Of a stretch of 64,000 bases of DNA, positions 1 through 10,335 are shown piece by piece. The number at the start of each line of letters is the position of its first letter. Positions within the stretch are counted from its first letter, which is position 1. Source of the DNA: Clostridiales bacterium (GTDB lineage: Bacteria; Bacillota; Clostridia; Peptostreptococcales; Acidaminobacteraceae); NCBI GenBank assembly GCA_016342415.1, contig JAEIOD010000013.1, forward strand, positions 1 to 64,000, written 5' to 3'. The position numbers and the translations under genes were made by a program. The notes beneath the pieces are model-generated. The model made no database searches, was not told where the DNA came from, and saw nothing but the letters and a program-made list of their open reading frames with translations.

Positions 1-96
1 AAAAAGGCTACATAATATAAATTTCTTCATACTACATAACCATTAAATTATACAGTTATCTTAAGTTGGTGACATTAGTCATCAGCGACATCCTTT

Positions 97-2895
97 TTAT
101 ATATTCCTACAAATTATCTGCAATTCTCTTAATAGTTCTTCATGTACCACTTCATACTCATCCAAAGTAGATCTGAAAGCTATACTTCTATTAAGTGCAA
201 GACCTTCTAAGATAAGAATCAGTTCCTTACACTTAATCGGAGCAAAGTACGACATGCTGCCTTTTAGTCGATGTAAAACACCCGATATACTATCAAAATT
301 TCCAACTTCCAGTAACTTATTTATCTGTTTTAGTTCTTCTCTAGAATTCATTTGAAATTTGCTTACAAGTTCAATAAAAATTTCTTTCCCTACAGAATCA
401 TAGGTTTCGCACATTATTTTTTTATCAACAATTTCTTCATTAACAAACTTACAAGCAGTATGTTTTAATTTATCATCTTTATTAAAGATCTCTTTCAGCG
501 CATTAATTACTTCATCATTTTCAAATGGTTTTAAGATGATTTCATCCAAGTTTGACTCAGATAATTTTTTGAACTCGTGTTTGGTTCGTGATGCTGTAAT
601 TAAGATAACAGGCATTTCAACCAAACGTTTATTGATACTGCTTTTAATCAGCTTGATCATATCGATACCATTGAAGTGATTCAGATTTTGATCAATTATC
701 AAACAATCATAATGATTGTGATTTAGTTCTGTAAATAAGGTTGTTTCATTGGTCAATGTTTTAACATAACAATTCATCTCTTTTTCTAAAAGATGTGTTA
801 AATAATCACAACTAATCTCATCATCATCTACTATTAATACAGACTTTTGATCTTTACTGGGTACACCAGATGTACTTGTACCTTTTACTTGGAGTGAAAA
901 ACTAAAAGTCGTACCAATACCTTTTTCACTTGAGATATGTAATTCTGAACCCAACATCTTAACATATTTCTTAGTAATACCTAAACCTATTCCTGTACTG
1001 GTCACCTTAACATTATCACTATAAGTCATATAATCGTCATAGATATGATCAATTTCTTCTTTAGTTAAACCAGCACCAGTATCAGATATTCTAAATACTA
1101 GTACATCGACAGTCTCTTTTCGTTTGATATCAACATTTAAATTGACCATACCATCATGAGTATATTTTGAAGCATTACTCATCAAGTTAATAAGAATTTG
1201 ACGAAGTTTTATGGCGTCTGATGTCATTATATAACTGTTTAAAGGTATTATAATGTCATCAATGTTTTCTTTCACATGACCTGCAATAAGGTTATATTGT
1301 TTATCTTGGTAAACAATCGTTGTAATAACCTCATCGATTAATTGAACCAAATCAAACTCCGATTCATAAACCTTAGAGTGCTGACTTGACAATTTACCAT
1401 GCGCCAAGACATTATTGGTCATCATCAAAACATTACTTAAGGACCGTTTGATGATATTGGTGTACTCTCCATAATTGCTAGTTGCTTTTTCAATTAATTC
1501 TACTGCCCCAAAAGCGCCTTGCAATGGACTTCTTATTTCATGGAACATTTCCATTTTTATCTGATCAGTGTTCATTGATAATTCCTGATCTGCTATGACC
1601 ATCAGAATAATTAGTTCAGAATCATTAAACACGCCATCTTGCAATCTGACAGCTCGTTGTTCTTTTTTTCCTGTACGAGTGGTATGTTCAACGGTTAAAT
1701 GATTAGATACAACGTCATTATCCCATTTGCATATTTCTGTAATAAACATATCTGTCAACTCATCTTCTGAATACTCATAATAGTCAATTGCAGCTCTATT
1801 TACATTGATTATCCTATAAGATTCCTTATCAATAATTAAAATTGGCAATATAGACTCCAAGAGATAATCCTTATAAAACTTCAGTTCTTTATTAACCTCA
1901 GATATTTGCATTTTATCCATTACAATAACATCATTTAAAAACTGCTTTTCTGAGCTTATCCATGTCTTGGTTTTCTGACTCGAATAGATAACAGTCGCAA
2001 TAACAGCAATCATCAAAATAGCAAATATGATGATTTTGATGGTAAATCCTACCAATAAACTGTCGATATTAAACTTATTATATGCTTTTGTTAATACGAT
2101 ATTGAGATTATTTACCTGTTCTGAAAGTACAATATGCTGATTGACATAATGAAAATCATCAATCGATAAATAATCTTTTGATCTTTCATAACGTCCAGAC
2201 GGATTAAATACTTCAGATCCGTATATGTTTTGGAGTTGATTTACGATTTTATAATCTTCACTGAGTCGTAATGCTTCTCCATTCTCACCGATAAAGTGAA
2301 CATCATACTCTGATGTAATATATGATTCAGACACTAGCGACTTATAATCAACGATTAAACCCAACCCATAGTCGTTATAATCACCCTGCACTTCAAGTGG
2401 AATTTCTATCATCAAATAATTGGTCTTGTTAACGCGAATGCTTTTTAATCTATAGTTTCCTTTGTTATCTTCTTCCCATCTTATCATCTCTTCTTTTAAA
2501 TCATAGTTATCAAAGGTTTGATTTGTATTAGCAGATACGATAGAGGTGTTATCAACCAAGTCTGTTAAACTCACACCAATAACTTCTTGATTCTTCATTA
2601 AATATTTTGACTTCTTCATAAAGAGGTCATGATCTCCATTGGTCATTTCCATTTCAAAAAGTATTTTATCCATAGGCACTATTTCATTAAACTCGTATAA
2701 CGATGATCTAAAATCATCAATATTCATCCAAACATCTGCTTGCAAGAGGCTCATAAAGTGTTCCGCTCTACCCAGTTCAATTTCAAGTTCTTCGTTTAAA
2801 GTACTCAATGTCAAAAAAACCAATGCAATTATGATTAGTAAACAAACGCCTATTATTGGTCTAAATATAGTTCTTAAAGTTTTTGATTTAATCAT
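97..2895 (-). CDS. Hybrid sensor histidine kinase (Cache-like sensor, PAS, HisKA/HATPase, REC, HPt)
   Basis: A 932-aa membrane-bound phosphorelay protein. Two hydrophobic segments (about residues 14-32 and 281-303) enclose an extracellular sensor region that looks like a double-Cache domain. A PAS-like region (about 345-435) follows. The H-box HEIRSPL has its phospho-acceptor at His452, and ATP-binding boxes are visible (NLMSNASKYT, DTGAGLT, STGIGLG). A receiver domain (SVLIVDDDEIS, acceptor Asp735, then the conserved LKPF) and a C-terminal HPt (LHRLKGS, His875) complete the relay. Such proteins pass phosphate His-Asp-His to a separate output regulator, and none lies next to it here. It sits left of the tRNA and looks like ordinary chromosome. 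The ligand cannot be told from the sequence. Confidence 0.93.
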   Translation of the reverse strand: MIKSKTLRTIFRPIIGVCLLIIIALVFLTLSTLNEELEIELGRAEHFMSLLQADVWMNIDDFRSSLYEFNEIVPMDKILFEMEMTNGDHDLFMKKSKYLMKNQEVIGVSLTDLVDNTSIVSANTNQTFDNYDLKEEMIRWEEDNKGNYRLKSIRVNKTNYLMIEIPLEVQGDYNDYGLGLIVDYKSLVSESYITSEYDVHFIGENGEALRLSEDYKIVNQLQNIYGSEVFNPSGRYERSKDYLSIDDFHYVNQHIVLSEQVNNLNIVLTKAYNKFNIDSLLVGFTIKIIIFAILMIAVIATVIYSSQKTKTWISSEKQFLNDVIVMDKMQISEVNKELKFYKDYLLESILPILIIDKESYRIINVNRAAIDYYEYSEDELTDMFITEICKWDNDVVSNHLTVEHTTRTGKKEQRAVRLQDGVFNDSELIILMVIADQELSMNTDQIKMEMFHEIRSPLQGAFGAVELIEKATSNYGEYTNIIKRSLSNVLMMTNNVLAHGKLSSQHSKVYESEFDLVQLIDEVITTIVYQDKQYNLIAGHVKENIDDIIIPLNSYIMTSDAIKLRQILINLMSNASKYTHDGMVNLNVDIKRKETVDVLVFRISDTGAGLTKEEIDHIYDDYMTYSDNVKVTSTGIGLGITKKYVKMLGSELHISSEKGIGTTFSFSLQVKGTSTSGVPSKDQKSVLIVDDDEISCDYLTHLLEKEMNCYVKTLTNETTLFTELNHNHYDCLIIDQNLNHFNGIDMIKLIKSSINKRLVEMPVILITASRTKHEFKKLSESNLDEIILKPFENDEVINALKEIFNKDDKLKHTACKFVNEEIVDKKIMCETYDSVGKEIFIELVSKFQMNSREELKQINKLLEVGNFDSISGVLHRLKGSMSYFAPIKCKELILILEGLALNRSIAFRSTLDEYEVVHEELLRELQIICRNI

Positions 2896-2928
2896 ACGCC
2901 CACCTTTTTGTCAAAATAATTATACCAC

Positions 2929-2957
2929 AAAAAAATAAGTAGATTCAAAATCTACTT
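2929..2957 (-). terminator. Rho-independent terminator of the metallophosphoesterase gene
   Basis: Read on the minus strand, a perfect hairpin (AAGTAGATT, short loop, AATCTACTT) is followed by a run of eight T. It overlaps the stop codon of the gene ending at 2956 and separates it from the kinase gene downstream. Confidence 0.8.
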
Positions 2958-3834
2958 AAATATCTGATAATAATCTTGGACCACGTGACACACGACGTTG
3001 TACTTGTAAAACACCATCATCACAAATACCAATTTTCCACTCAACCATTTGAATTTTATCCTCACAAATTTCTATACCGGTAATGTTTCTCGGATGAACA
3101 CATGTCCCGGTATTAAAATATGGTAACTCTCCTATTTCAGAAAACTTAGGTCTATGGGTATGCCCCATGATAAGCATTTGATTATTTTCACGAATCCACT
3201 TGGAATATCTTTTTTCTAGTGTATGTCTATGATGAATATTTTTTGCTGGACTGGCAGGATTTCTAAATCCTACTATATGCATAAAGCGCCAGAAATACCT
3301 TAGAAAGAATCTGTTTCCCATCCATAATTGGTCATTTGTAAAATCTCCTTGATGACCGTGTATTAAGAGGATATCCTTGCTCTCATGTTCTAAAACGATG
3401 CTTTCAAGTACTTTAATACCCGGAAACAAAGGTTCTATCGTATCGGTAAATTCATCTTTATATTGATACAGGTTACGTTTAACACTAGATCGATATTTAA
3501 ACTCCATATTGTGATTGCCATAGATCATTTCAAATCTATGATCATCATAAAATTTTTTCAACAACAGGAAAATATCACTGTGGGCATATCTGATATGCCT
3601 AAAGTGTTTATGTTCCCATAATTCATCACCATCACCCAATTCAATGTAAGTAAAACCTTCTTTGTAATAGTGTTCAAGTGCATAACGATACAGTGTTTGA
3701 TTATGAGCAAAGTCATCACTCAAACTGTTATCTCCTCTATGAATATCAGAAAACATAATAATTTTCGTTTGATCATCTATCGGAATTTTTTTTGCATTTT
3801 TAAGCGCATGACTTAATTTCTTTTTAGTATGCAT
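2956..3834 (-). CDS. Calcineurin-like metallophosphoesterase
   Basis: A 292-aa cytoplasmic protein carrying the classical metallophosphoesterase metal-binding blocks in order: FSDIHRGD (about residues 27-34), a GD block (ELGDGDELW), YGNHNME, LIHGHQGD and MGHTHRP. The order GD, GNH(N), GH, GHTH is diagnostic of the dinuclear-metal phosphoesterase fold. The overall look is closest to UDP-2,3-diacylglucosamine pyrophosphatase-like (LpxH-like) proteins, but in a Gram-positive-type genome lipid A synthesis is not expected, so I assign only the fold. The RBS and ATG at 3834 agree. It is followed by its own terminator. Confidence 0.88.
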   Translation of the reverse strand: MHTKKKLSHALKNAKKIPIDDQTKIIMFSDIHRGDNSLSDDFAHNQTLYRYALEHYYKEGFTYIELGDGDELWEHKHFRHIRYAHSDIFLLLKKFYDDHRFEMIYGNHNMEFKYRSSVKRNLYQYKDEFTDTIEPLFPGIKVLESIVLEHESKDILLIHGHQGDFTNDQLWMGNRFFLRYFWRFMHIVGFRNPASPAKNIHHRHTLEKRYSKWIRENNQMLIMGHTHRPKFSEIGELPYFNTGTCVHPRNITGIEICEDKIQMVEWKIGICDDGVLQVQRRVSRGPRLLSDI

Positions 3835-3892
3835 AAAATCGCCTCCACTATTTTTATACCCACTCTATTAAAACTAAAGCTAAGATTATTAA

Positions 3893-4723
3893 TTAAATTG
3901 GCTTTATAGTATAAAATGCTTCAAACACTTCTCCAATGTTCAATGAAATCATACCTTCTTTATTTAAAATGTTCTGATCATGATCTTGACAATCTCCAAT
4001 ACCATACCACGGTTCAATGCAGACAAAAGGAGCACCACTAGGCAACGACCATAAGCCTACATAAGGAAATCCATCGAAGTTCATTTCGATTCCTATCTCA
4101 CCATTTCTAAATATCGTAGACTCCAATCCTTTATAAATCAATGCATCGTTATGAAATAACGCCTCCGTTAAAGGTGTTTCTTTTAAAGAAACCTCAGGTC
4201 CCTCAATAATACCTTTAGAACTTACCAAACAACTTGAAACAACCTTCTCAGAGAAGCTAAAATTCGCTTCTAAGGACTTATTCCAGTTAAACGCTGGATG
4301 AGCTCCAATTGAAAACGGCATTACCTTAGAATCCGTATTAACGACTTTATAAGTTACTTTTATATGATCAGCAATTAATTCATACCCCAAATACAATTCA
4401 AATGTAAAGGGATACTTATTTAAAGACAAGTCAGATGAAACCAATTTAAATAAAACACTGTCAGTAGAAAACTCTACACAAGTAAATTCTGAGTCTCTAG
4501 CAAATCCATGTTGTGTCATATGATAAGAATTATCCGAATATGTAAATGTATCCTCTAATAATCGTCCTACTATTGGAAACAATATAGGTGCCTGTCTTTT
4601 CCAATATGCAGGATCTCCCTGCCATAAATACTCATGATCTGAGTCTGTTTTCTTGATGCTATTTAATTCTGCTCCAAAAGATTTCACTACCACCTGAAGC
4701 TTATCATTTTTAATTGTATACAT
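3893..4723 (-). CDS. Aldose 1-epimerase family protein
   Basis: A 276-aa protein of the galactose mutarotase-like beta-sandwich fold. Visible blocks are AELNSIKK, EYLWQGDPAYW, RQAPILFPIVGRL (the usual substrate-cleft start), FSIGAHPAFNW (catalytic His region) and CIEPWYGIGD (the Glu general base block). These proteins interconvert sugar anomers or act on sugar phosphates. The reading frame extends to a GTG at 4738, but GGAGGT lies 8 nt before the ATG at 4723, so I place the start there. Monocistronic. Confidence 0.88.
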   Translation of the reverse strand: MYTIKNDKLQVVVKSFGAELNSIKKTDSDHEYLWQGDPAYWKRQAPILFPIVGRLLEDTFTYSDNSYHMTQHGFARDSEFTCVEFSTDSVLFKLVSSDLSLNKYPFTFELYLGYELIADHIKVTYKVVNTDSKVMPFSIGAHPAFNWNKSLEANFSFSEKVVSSCLVSSKGIIEGPEVSLKETPLTEALFHNDALIYKGLESTIFRNGEIGIEMNFDGFPYVGLWSLPSGAPFVCIEPWYGIGDCQDHDQNILNKEGMISLNIGEVFEAFYTIKPI

Positions 4724-4738
4724 AATACATACCTCCAC

Positions 4739-4985
4739 ACAAATATTGTATCACTTATTGGTAATTTATTCATACTTTTATTGTTAAGTTTTATAAACTG
4801 CCCTAATAGTTTTTCTAACATCACCTTGCAAATTATTATCATAAAATAAAGCAGAAGTTTACGTCAAATCTATTAGATGAACTTGATATACCCTATAATT
4901 TTTAAAATAATTATTTATGGATTACTAAAAGTTGACTCTCAATAAAATTAAAACAATATTTATGACTTATAATCTCTTATTTTTA
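4739..4985. other. Intergenic region before the tRNA gene
   Basis: About 250 bp of very AT-rich DNA between the epimerase gene, which is transcribed leftward, and the tRNA promoter. I see no ORF or structured RNA here. It lacks the GCTAAC block that precedes the other tRNA 3'-half copies, which is consistent with native chromosome. Confidence 0.5.
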
Positions 4986-5014
4986 TTGTAATGTCTTTTG
5001 AAATATGGTATTAT
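4986..5014 (+). promoter_or_regulatory. Sigma-A type promoter of tRNA-Leu
   Basis: TTGTAA (4986-4991), a 17-nt spacer and TATTAT (5009-5014). The predicted start is near 5021, about 20 nt before the mature tRNA 5' end. Confidence 0.6.
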
Positions 5015-5041
5015 AAGTCTTGTCTTAAGAACAATCTGCTT

Positions 5042-5128
5042 GCCGAAATGGTGGAACTGGCAGACGCGCTGGACTCAAAATCCAGAGCCCTTTGGGGCGT
5101 GCGGGTTCAAGTCCCGCTTTCGGCACCA
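5042..5128 (+). tRNA. tRNA-Leu (anticodon CAA), integration target
   Basis: An 87-nt class II tRNA with CCA encoded. The acceptor arms GCCGAAA and TTTCGGC pair perfectly, with A then CCA following. The anticodon stem CTGGA/TCCAG closes loop CTCAAAA, giving anticodon CAA (codon UUG). The long variable arm CCCTTTGGGG and a T arm GCGGG-TTCAAGT-CCCGC are complete. This is the only full copy. Its 3' half, from the anticodon loop to CCA, is repeated many times downstream, which marks it as the attachment site of integrative elements whose insertion rebuilds the 3' half. Confidence 0.97.
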
Positions 5129-5133
5129 TGTAA

Positions 5134-5207
5134 ACAGCGACCTTCAAGAGTTTTCTTGAAAGTCGCTGTTTTATTTTTTGTATGATTTGCTAACAAAGTG
5201 CTAACAT
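5134..5207 (+). terminator. tRNA-Leu terminator and left-end GCTAAC motifs
   Basis: The hairpin AGCGACCTTCAAGA / TCTTGAAAGTCGCT (5136-5168) with a T-rich tail is the tRNA terminator. It is duplicated with the tRNA tail at most downstream copies. Two GCTAAC motifs follow (TTTGCTAACAAAGTGCTAAC, 5187-5206). They match motifs in the block before the downstream copies and are candidate integrase arm sites. Confidence 0.75.
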
Positions 5208-5314
5208 ATCATCACACTTCTAAATGCATAAACTTAATAATACGTATAACTTGAAGAAGAAACACCACATCACAATATGAAAAAATATATTCAATAATAT
5301 CAGTTTCGAAATAC

Positions 5315-7744
5315 TTATCTCTCTGTTAAGGAGATTCTTTTTGTCAAAGTAGTACCTAGGTAAGGAACTTTTATGGACGTTTTGTTCCATGAAGTTTTAC
5401 GACCATTTTGTCTCCAATCTATTCTTCCTCTTTCTTTGATTTCCAAATAATCATCTTTACTTAATAAATTTAGCGCTAATTGCTCAGCTTTTAAAGTTGA
5501 AAGTTGCTTTTGGATTTCGTTATATATGTTGTAAGTTTTCTGCTCGAGTATATAAGGACTTTTAACTTCATAAACAGTATATACTGATAAATCCTCGTCA
5601 TAGTTGTGCAAGCAGTAATCCTTAAACTTGTAATTCTCATGAATCTTAGTAATTACTACAGGAACGTTTAATCTCATAATATACCTTCTAAAATTATAGT
5701 TTTTAAAAGATATATTCTTATCAGTGGTTTCGTATGTTACGCCTATTTCAAAGACAAAATCTGATTGTGCAGTTTCTGTTAATTCTTTAAAATAATATCG
5801 CTTTTTAAACTCGATATGCATTATATAAACATCATATCTATGTTTTAGGTGTTTCAGTCTAACAATTTGATGATTTGAATCCCATTCCAACTCCTTGTCC
5901 AACAAAGGTTTGTGATCGAATTTAACTGCATATCTCAGCCAACACAAGTCATATACAGAAGTATTTAATAATCTTCTAAACTCAGAGATTTTATCATTGT
6001 ATTCATATGCTTTTTTTATGATTTCTAATTCAGGTTTTAACTGATTTAATGATTTTTCATCAGCATCTGTCCAATAATAGTAACTGTTATACCATATATG
6101 TCGACTACCACAATTCTTATTTATCTCAGTTTCAGTAAGTAGACTACCATTATGATTAAGATATGATGCAATCGCATAATTTTTTCGCCACATCAAGTCA
6201 TTTGAAACAACTAAAAAATACTTATATGAAATTCCCATAAATTCTTCTAGTTTCTCAAAACTACCCTTCCCAATCCAGTATCCGGATATGTACAGCAAAT
6301 ACTGTATTTTTCGTTCATAGGTTTTAAGTTCGATTTTTTTGAAGAAGTCCCATTTCTTATTCTCTTCTTTTATAATATCTACTTTTATCTTCTGTTCTTT
6401 TATACGAACACAAATATCTTCTAAACTCGCTACACAAATATCTTGAATATCAACAACAGATGTGCAGTTGAAATAGCAAAAAACATCATCGTGCTTTGAA
6501 ACAGATTTTGTTAAACTGTTAATACTTTTAAGATAGTCTCTTGACCATTCTTCATACTTTAAATTCTCCAAAACGTACTTATATTTCTCAATGATTTCTT
6601 TATTTATACTAGACTCCTTACGATAATAAATATATAAAACAGTAGCTACAAGAGGTCTATTTTCATTTACATCAAAGTCTTCTCTTGATTCAAAAATAGT
6701 CTTAATTAACTCATCATGTGGTTCTTCTACAAAATAATCAAAGACAGATATAGTCATATTGAAGAAGTTAAAAAAGAAAACTTTTTCCTCATCATTAAGT
6801 GTTTTTTGGCTATACTCATGCATTTCATTTATAAAACTAGCTTCACCAGAAATAGAGTTCTTATTTGCTAACTGACAGTTTAAGTTATATATATTCTTCA
6901 GGCAATTTAGACTTTTTTTATTGATATCTTCAGTTTTCTTTAAAAGGTTCTGCCCATTGCATTGATTATACAAGGGATCAATATATGTACCATCATATTT
7001 ACTCACAATATTTGTAAACTTGTCAAACTTTTTCAGAATATCATCTATGCTATCAAGCATTGCCTTAAGGTTCTCGAAAGGCTCTAGAGATTTCCCACGA
7101 GCATTCATTCTGATGTAACTCTTGGCAGCTTTTAGTTCTGCACGGTCTCCTTTTTCGATAATATGTGTAAACTCTACAGCGCCACCTTCTAGTCTATTAT
7201 AATAACTTTCTGAATTGATTCTAAAGTCACTGTCTTTTGATAAATCATCCAGTAAGGTTAAAGCAGCATCAACAGTTGGATCATGAGCCCACTCAGCTTG
7301 AAACCACGCTTGGTTCCCAATATCCTTCTTTAGTTTATTGCTGTTTCTTACAAGCTCCTTCAATTGATTATTAGCACCTCTCAACAACTTAAAAAACTCG
7401 GTTGCTGAATTTCTAGTCATATAGCTGAATATTTTCAGCCTTTTAAAGTCATCATGTCTATTACAATTACATGCTAAAAACCAATGCAGGAGATATAAGG
7501 TGGTTAAACGTTGTTGTCCATCTACTGGATAGAATACTCCGTCAGATAATGTGCCATATACAAAGTTAAAATCAATGTATTGATTTCTATCGCTTAGACA
7601 ATTTTTAATGTCTCTTAAAAGGTTTTTTCTTACTTCATTTGATTTTTCGTTTTCTCTTCCCTGTGCATAGTCTCTTTGTATTATTGGAATACGTACTTCA
7701 TGCTCATTAAGAAGCCCTATCAAAGTTTTAATGTTTTCTGCCAC
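5315..7744 (-). CDS. DUF262-domain protein, second of a pair
   Basis: An 809-aa protein with an N-terminal DUF262 (ParB/Srx-like fold) domain: IPIIQRDYAQGR at about residue 18 and the signature VDGQQRLTTL at about 70. In characterised DUF262 proteins such as GmrS, the DGQQR loop hydrolyses nucleotide to power or license DNA cleavage by a partner. The rest is long and helical, and I see no HNH motif comparable to the one in its neighbour. It lies 11 nt downstream of the other DUF262 gene on the same strand, so the two are one operon. Likely role: NTP-dependent restriction of modified or foreign DNA. The function is inferred from family and context. Confidence 0.75.
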   Translation of the reverse strand: MAENIKTLIGLLNEHEVRIPIIQRDYAQGRENEKSNEVRKNLLRDIKNCLSDRNQYIDFNFVYGTLSDGVFYPVDGQQRLTTLYLLHWFLACNCNRHDDFKRLKIFSYMTRNSATEFFKLLRGANNQLKELVRNSNKLKKDIGNQAWFQAEWAHDPTVDAALTLLDDLSKDSDFRINSESYYNRLEGGAVEFTHIIEKGDRAELKAAKSYIRMNARGKSLEPFENLKAMLDSIDDILKKFDKFTNIVSKYDGTYIDPLYNQCNGQNLLKKTEDINKKSLNCLKNIYNLNCQLANKNSISGEASFINEMHEYSQKTLNDEEKVFFFNFFNMTISVFDYFVEEPHDELIKTIFESREDFDVNENRPLVATVLYIYYRKESSINKEIIEKYKYVLENLKYEEWSRDYLKSINSLTKSVSKHDDVFCYFNCTSVVDIQDICVASLEDICVRIKEQKIKVDIIKEENKKWDFFKKIELKTYERKIQYLLYISGYWIGKGSFEKLEEFMGISYKYFLVVSNDLMWRKNYAIASYLNHNGSLLTETEINKNCGSRHIWYNSYYYWTDADEKSLNQLKPELEIIKKAYEYNDKISEFRRLLNTSVYDLCWLRYAVKFDHKPLLDKELEWDSNHQIVRLKHLKHRYDVYIMHIEFKKRYYFKELTETAQSDFVFEIGVTYETTDKNISFKNYNFRRYIMRLNVPVVITKIHENYKFKDYCLHNYDEDLSVYTVYEVKSPYILEQKTYNIYNEIQKQLSTLKAEQLALNLLSKDDYLEIKERGRIDWRQNGRKTSWNKTSIKVPYLGTTLTKRISLTER

Positions 7745-7755
7745 TAGTCATCTCC

Positions 7756-10335
7756 TTATTCCCCAACGAAATCCTGTATTGTAGAAACTACGTCCTTAAG
7801 ATACTTCATTCTGCTATTAGGTAACCATAAGTTTGCAGCTCTAATACCTTTTGTATATAAATCTGTAAAAACAAACAAAGTTCCGATTGGCACAAATTGC
7901 CCCTTTTTATAAAAATCATAAACCATTTGCTTCTTTTTACTATAGGGTTTATCGCCAACTGATTGGTTTTGACCTCTACTGTTTCTATCCAAATCAACAC
8001 CATTTCGTTTCTTATTACCTGTAAGCAACGTCATATTTCCCATATGGTTGTCTTTTAACAATCGTTTAAATTCATCCTCAAAGAATTTTTCTATCTTATT
8101 TGACAAGGTAATTCTATTTAACTTTAGAGCAGCGTATATGAATGAACTGTTTTTATCAAAAATAGAATTTCTATCATTCAATTGTGTCTTGTCATCTGAT
8201 TTTCTATATAATATACTTTCTAGTCTACTTTGATAGCTACTTCTAATTTTCTCAGATAAATCCACGTAATTAGATTTATCATCATCTTCATTCATAGTCA
8301 GAAGCCAGTTCTTCCAATCATCCTTATTATAATCTCTGAAGTTGTAAGTGTACTCGTATGATTTAAACACTATGTCAGAAGAAGATGCCAACTCTATTGT
8401 TGTTTTAAAGTCTTTGCTTAGTACAAAGTCAATGTTTTCATAAAAATGAAAACGCCCCTCAAAATTATTTAAATACCTATATGCCAACATTTCCCTTAAA
8501 TCGTCTCGCTCATCCAAGATATAATCAATATCACTTAAATTTTCGTAGCAATTGTTTATATCTCGAGCCCTCTTTTGCATACTAAGTGCTCGAGCAAGCA
8601 TCTGAAATTTACTGTTACCGTCATAGACAAGGTTAGCATTTATAAAATTGTCTATAACAGCTGTATCAATATCACCTATCTTTGAGGTATCTAATACAAA
8701 TTCAATCCCCTCATATCTAAAGTTAATTGGTTGATCTATATCGAACAAGTACCTAACATAATTGATGTAATCATCACCAGAGAGCATTTTCAAAGCAATT
8801 TTAAATTCTTCATCAGAAGCTTCTAACTTTACATTTGAAGCAAATATGTGCTCTCTTTCCCATTTGTTACTTGCATTAGCTAAAAAATTAAATCTTTCAC
8901 CTGTACCTTTAGAAGTTGAAAGTAATGCAATATTATATACTAAAAGTATTTTTATAATATCTGATGTAATTCCCTCATTGTATTTAATCCCCTTAATTAC
9001 TTCCTCAACAGATTTGCTCGTATTAAATACTTTTCTCTTAATTAGTTCTTTTATCCTACACACTCTCAGGTTTCTTGGTTCATTCAGAACTTTGTTTAAA
9101 TGATAATATACATTCAAATATGTACTATTGTTGTTTACCTCAAACTCATCGACGTTTTCTGTTCTTCTATTACATAGATTTATATAAAGTCCCGTCATAT
9201 TATAGATATTATTATCTCCACTATATAGTTCTTTTAAACCTGAAAATATTTTACCAATTCTTCTCCAACATTTGTCCATAACCTCATCTTGATCCGAACA
9301 ATGACTTAATTCATTCATAATCCATGTTTCAATCTCATTGAAAATATATTTATCAGACGATTTACCATTACGATAGATGATATAATCATTAACACTCTTG
9401 CTCAGATTATCATCAAGCCATATATCCATCACAAGAAAATCAAATAAAATATCTATTCTAGTGCTATATTGTCTATGATTCACTTCATATTGATTTGGAT
9501 GCGGAACAAAAGCCCAGAAATCAGGTTCATGAAGTTTATTCTCTATCTCATCCCATTTTTCTGATATTACAATTTGTTTATCTTTTATATTGGTGGTGTC
9601 ATAGTTAGATGGGTTCATAAAAAGAGCCTTGATTAATTCAGCATTTGTTAACTCAATTTTACCAGTATTAAAATTAGCAAATACTTTTTGCGGATTCTCA
9701 CCATTTACTTGATACCAAATAAATTGAGTATTTTTGCAAAGTACATCATCAAGGTATTTTGCATACTTATTTCTTACCGAATCCTCAAATTTGTTTCCAC
9801 CTAAGAGGCAGTTGAAGTATTCCTGTGATACTGCAAATGCTTGCTGCATATATGCATAGTCAATGTTTTCTCCTACAGGTTTATTTTGATTATTATCTAG
9901 ATACTCAAGAAATCTTCCACTTGTTTTTCTTGATTCATAGAAGATTTTTGTTTGTTCTTTGGTGTAGTTTTCAATGTTATTCAGTGCTGCTCGTATAATT
10001 GCTATTGTTGTCAATCGTTGTTGACCATCAATGACATCATAATAATCCTCATTTTTTGCCTTAACCAATACTAATGGCTGAATACAATAAGGAGACTTTG
10101 GTATACTAAATATCGGCTTATCCTCAGGCATATCAAATGTTATAGGATAAAAAACATTGTATGCAGTATTTTCATCTAAGATATCATCTTGATTGTGTTT
10201 ATATAGTCTATCTTCATATATATCTTCTAATAACTTTGTAACATTATCTTCAGTCCATCGATAACCCCTTTGGTATTTTGGGATACGGTATTCTTTCTTT
10301 ATCACTTCGCCTACAAACTGATGTCCATTGTTCAT
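7756..10335 (-). CDS. DUF262/DUF1524-type protein (GmrSD-like), first of a pair
   Basis: An 859-aa protein. The N terminus (YRIPKYQRGYRW at about 16, then DVIDGQQRLTTIAII at about 98) is a DUF262 NTPase domain. The C-terminal part has His-Me-finger nuclease features of DUF1524: WEREHIFA at about 500, then NHMGNMTLLTGNKKRNG at about 770. Enzymes of this make-up (GmrSD family) are modification-dependent (type IV) restriction systems. Pairing of two large DUF262 proteins in one operon is less usual. The ATG follows GGAGG. The gene is at the far left of cassette A, next to the broken integrase. Confidence 0.8.
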   Translation of the reverse strand: MNNGHQFVGEVIKKEYRIPKYQRGYRWTEDNVTKLLEDIYEDRLYKHNQDDILDENTAYNVFYPITFDMPEDKPIFSIPKSPYCIQPLVLVKAKNEDYYDVIDGQQRLTTIAIIRAALNNIENYTKEQTKIFYESRKTSGRFLEYLDNNQNKPVGENIDYAYMQQAFAVSQEYFNCLLGGNKFEDSVRNKYAKYLDDVLCKNTQFIWYQVNGENPQKVFANFNTGKIELTNAELIKALFMNPSNYDTTNIKDKQIVISEKWDEIENKLHEPDFWAFVPHPNQYEVNHRQYSTRIDILFDFLVMDIWLDDNLSKSVNDYIIYRNGKSSDKYIFNEIETWIMNELSHCSDQDEVMDKCWRRIGKIFSGLKELYSGDNNIYNMTGLYINLCNRRTENVDEFEVNNNSTYLNVYYHLNKVLNEPRNLRVCRIKELIKRKVFNTSKSVEEVIKGIKYNEGITSDIIKILLVYNIALLSTSKGTGERFNFLANASNKWEREHIFASNVKLEASDEEFKIALKMLSGDDYINYVRYLFDIDQPINFRYEGIEFVLDTSKIGDIDTAVIDNFINANLVYDGNSKFQMLARALSMQKRARDINNCYENLSDIDYILDERDDLREMLAYRYLNNFEGRFHFYENIDFVLSKDFKTTIELASSSDIVFKSYEYTYNFRDYNKDDWKNWLLTMNEDDDKSNYVDLSEKIRSSYQSRLESILYRKSDDKTQLNDRNSIFDKNSSFIYAALKLNRITLSNKIEKFFEDEFKRLLKDNHMGNMTLLTGNKKRNGVDLDRNSRGQNQSVGDKPYSKKKQMVYDFYKKGQFVPIGTLFVFTDLYTKGIRAANLWLPNSRMKYLKDVVSTIQDFVGE

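Noticed and set aside
4991..5185. 64-codon frame across the tRNA-Leu gene
   Set aside because: It runs through the complete tRNA and its terminator; the RNA explains the sequence.
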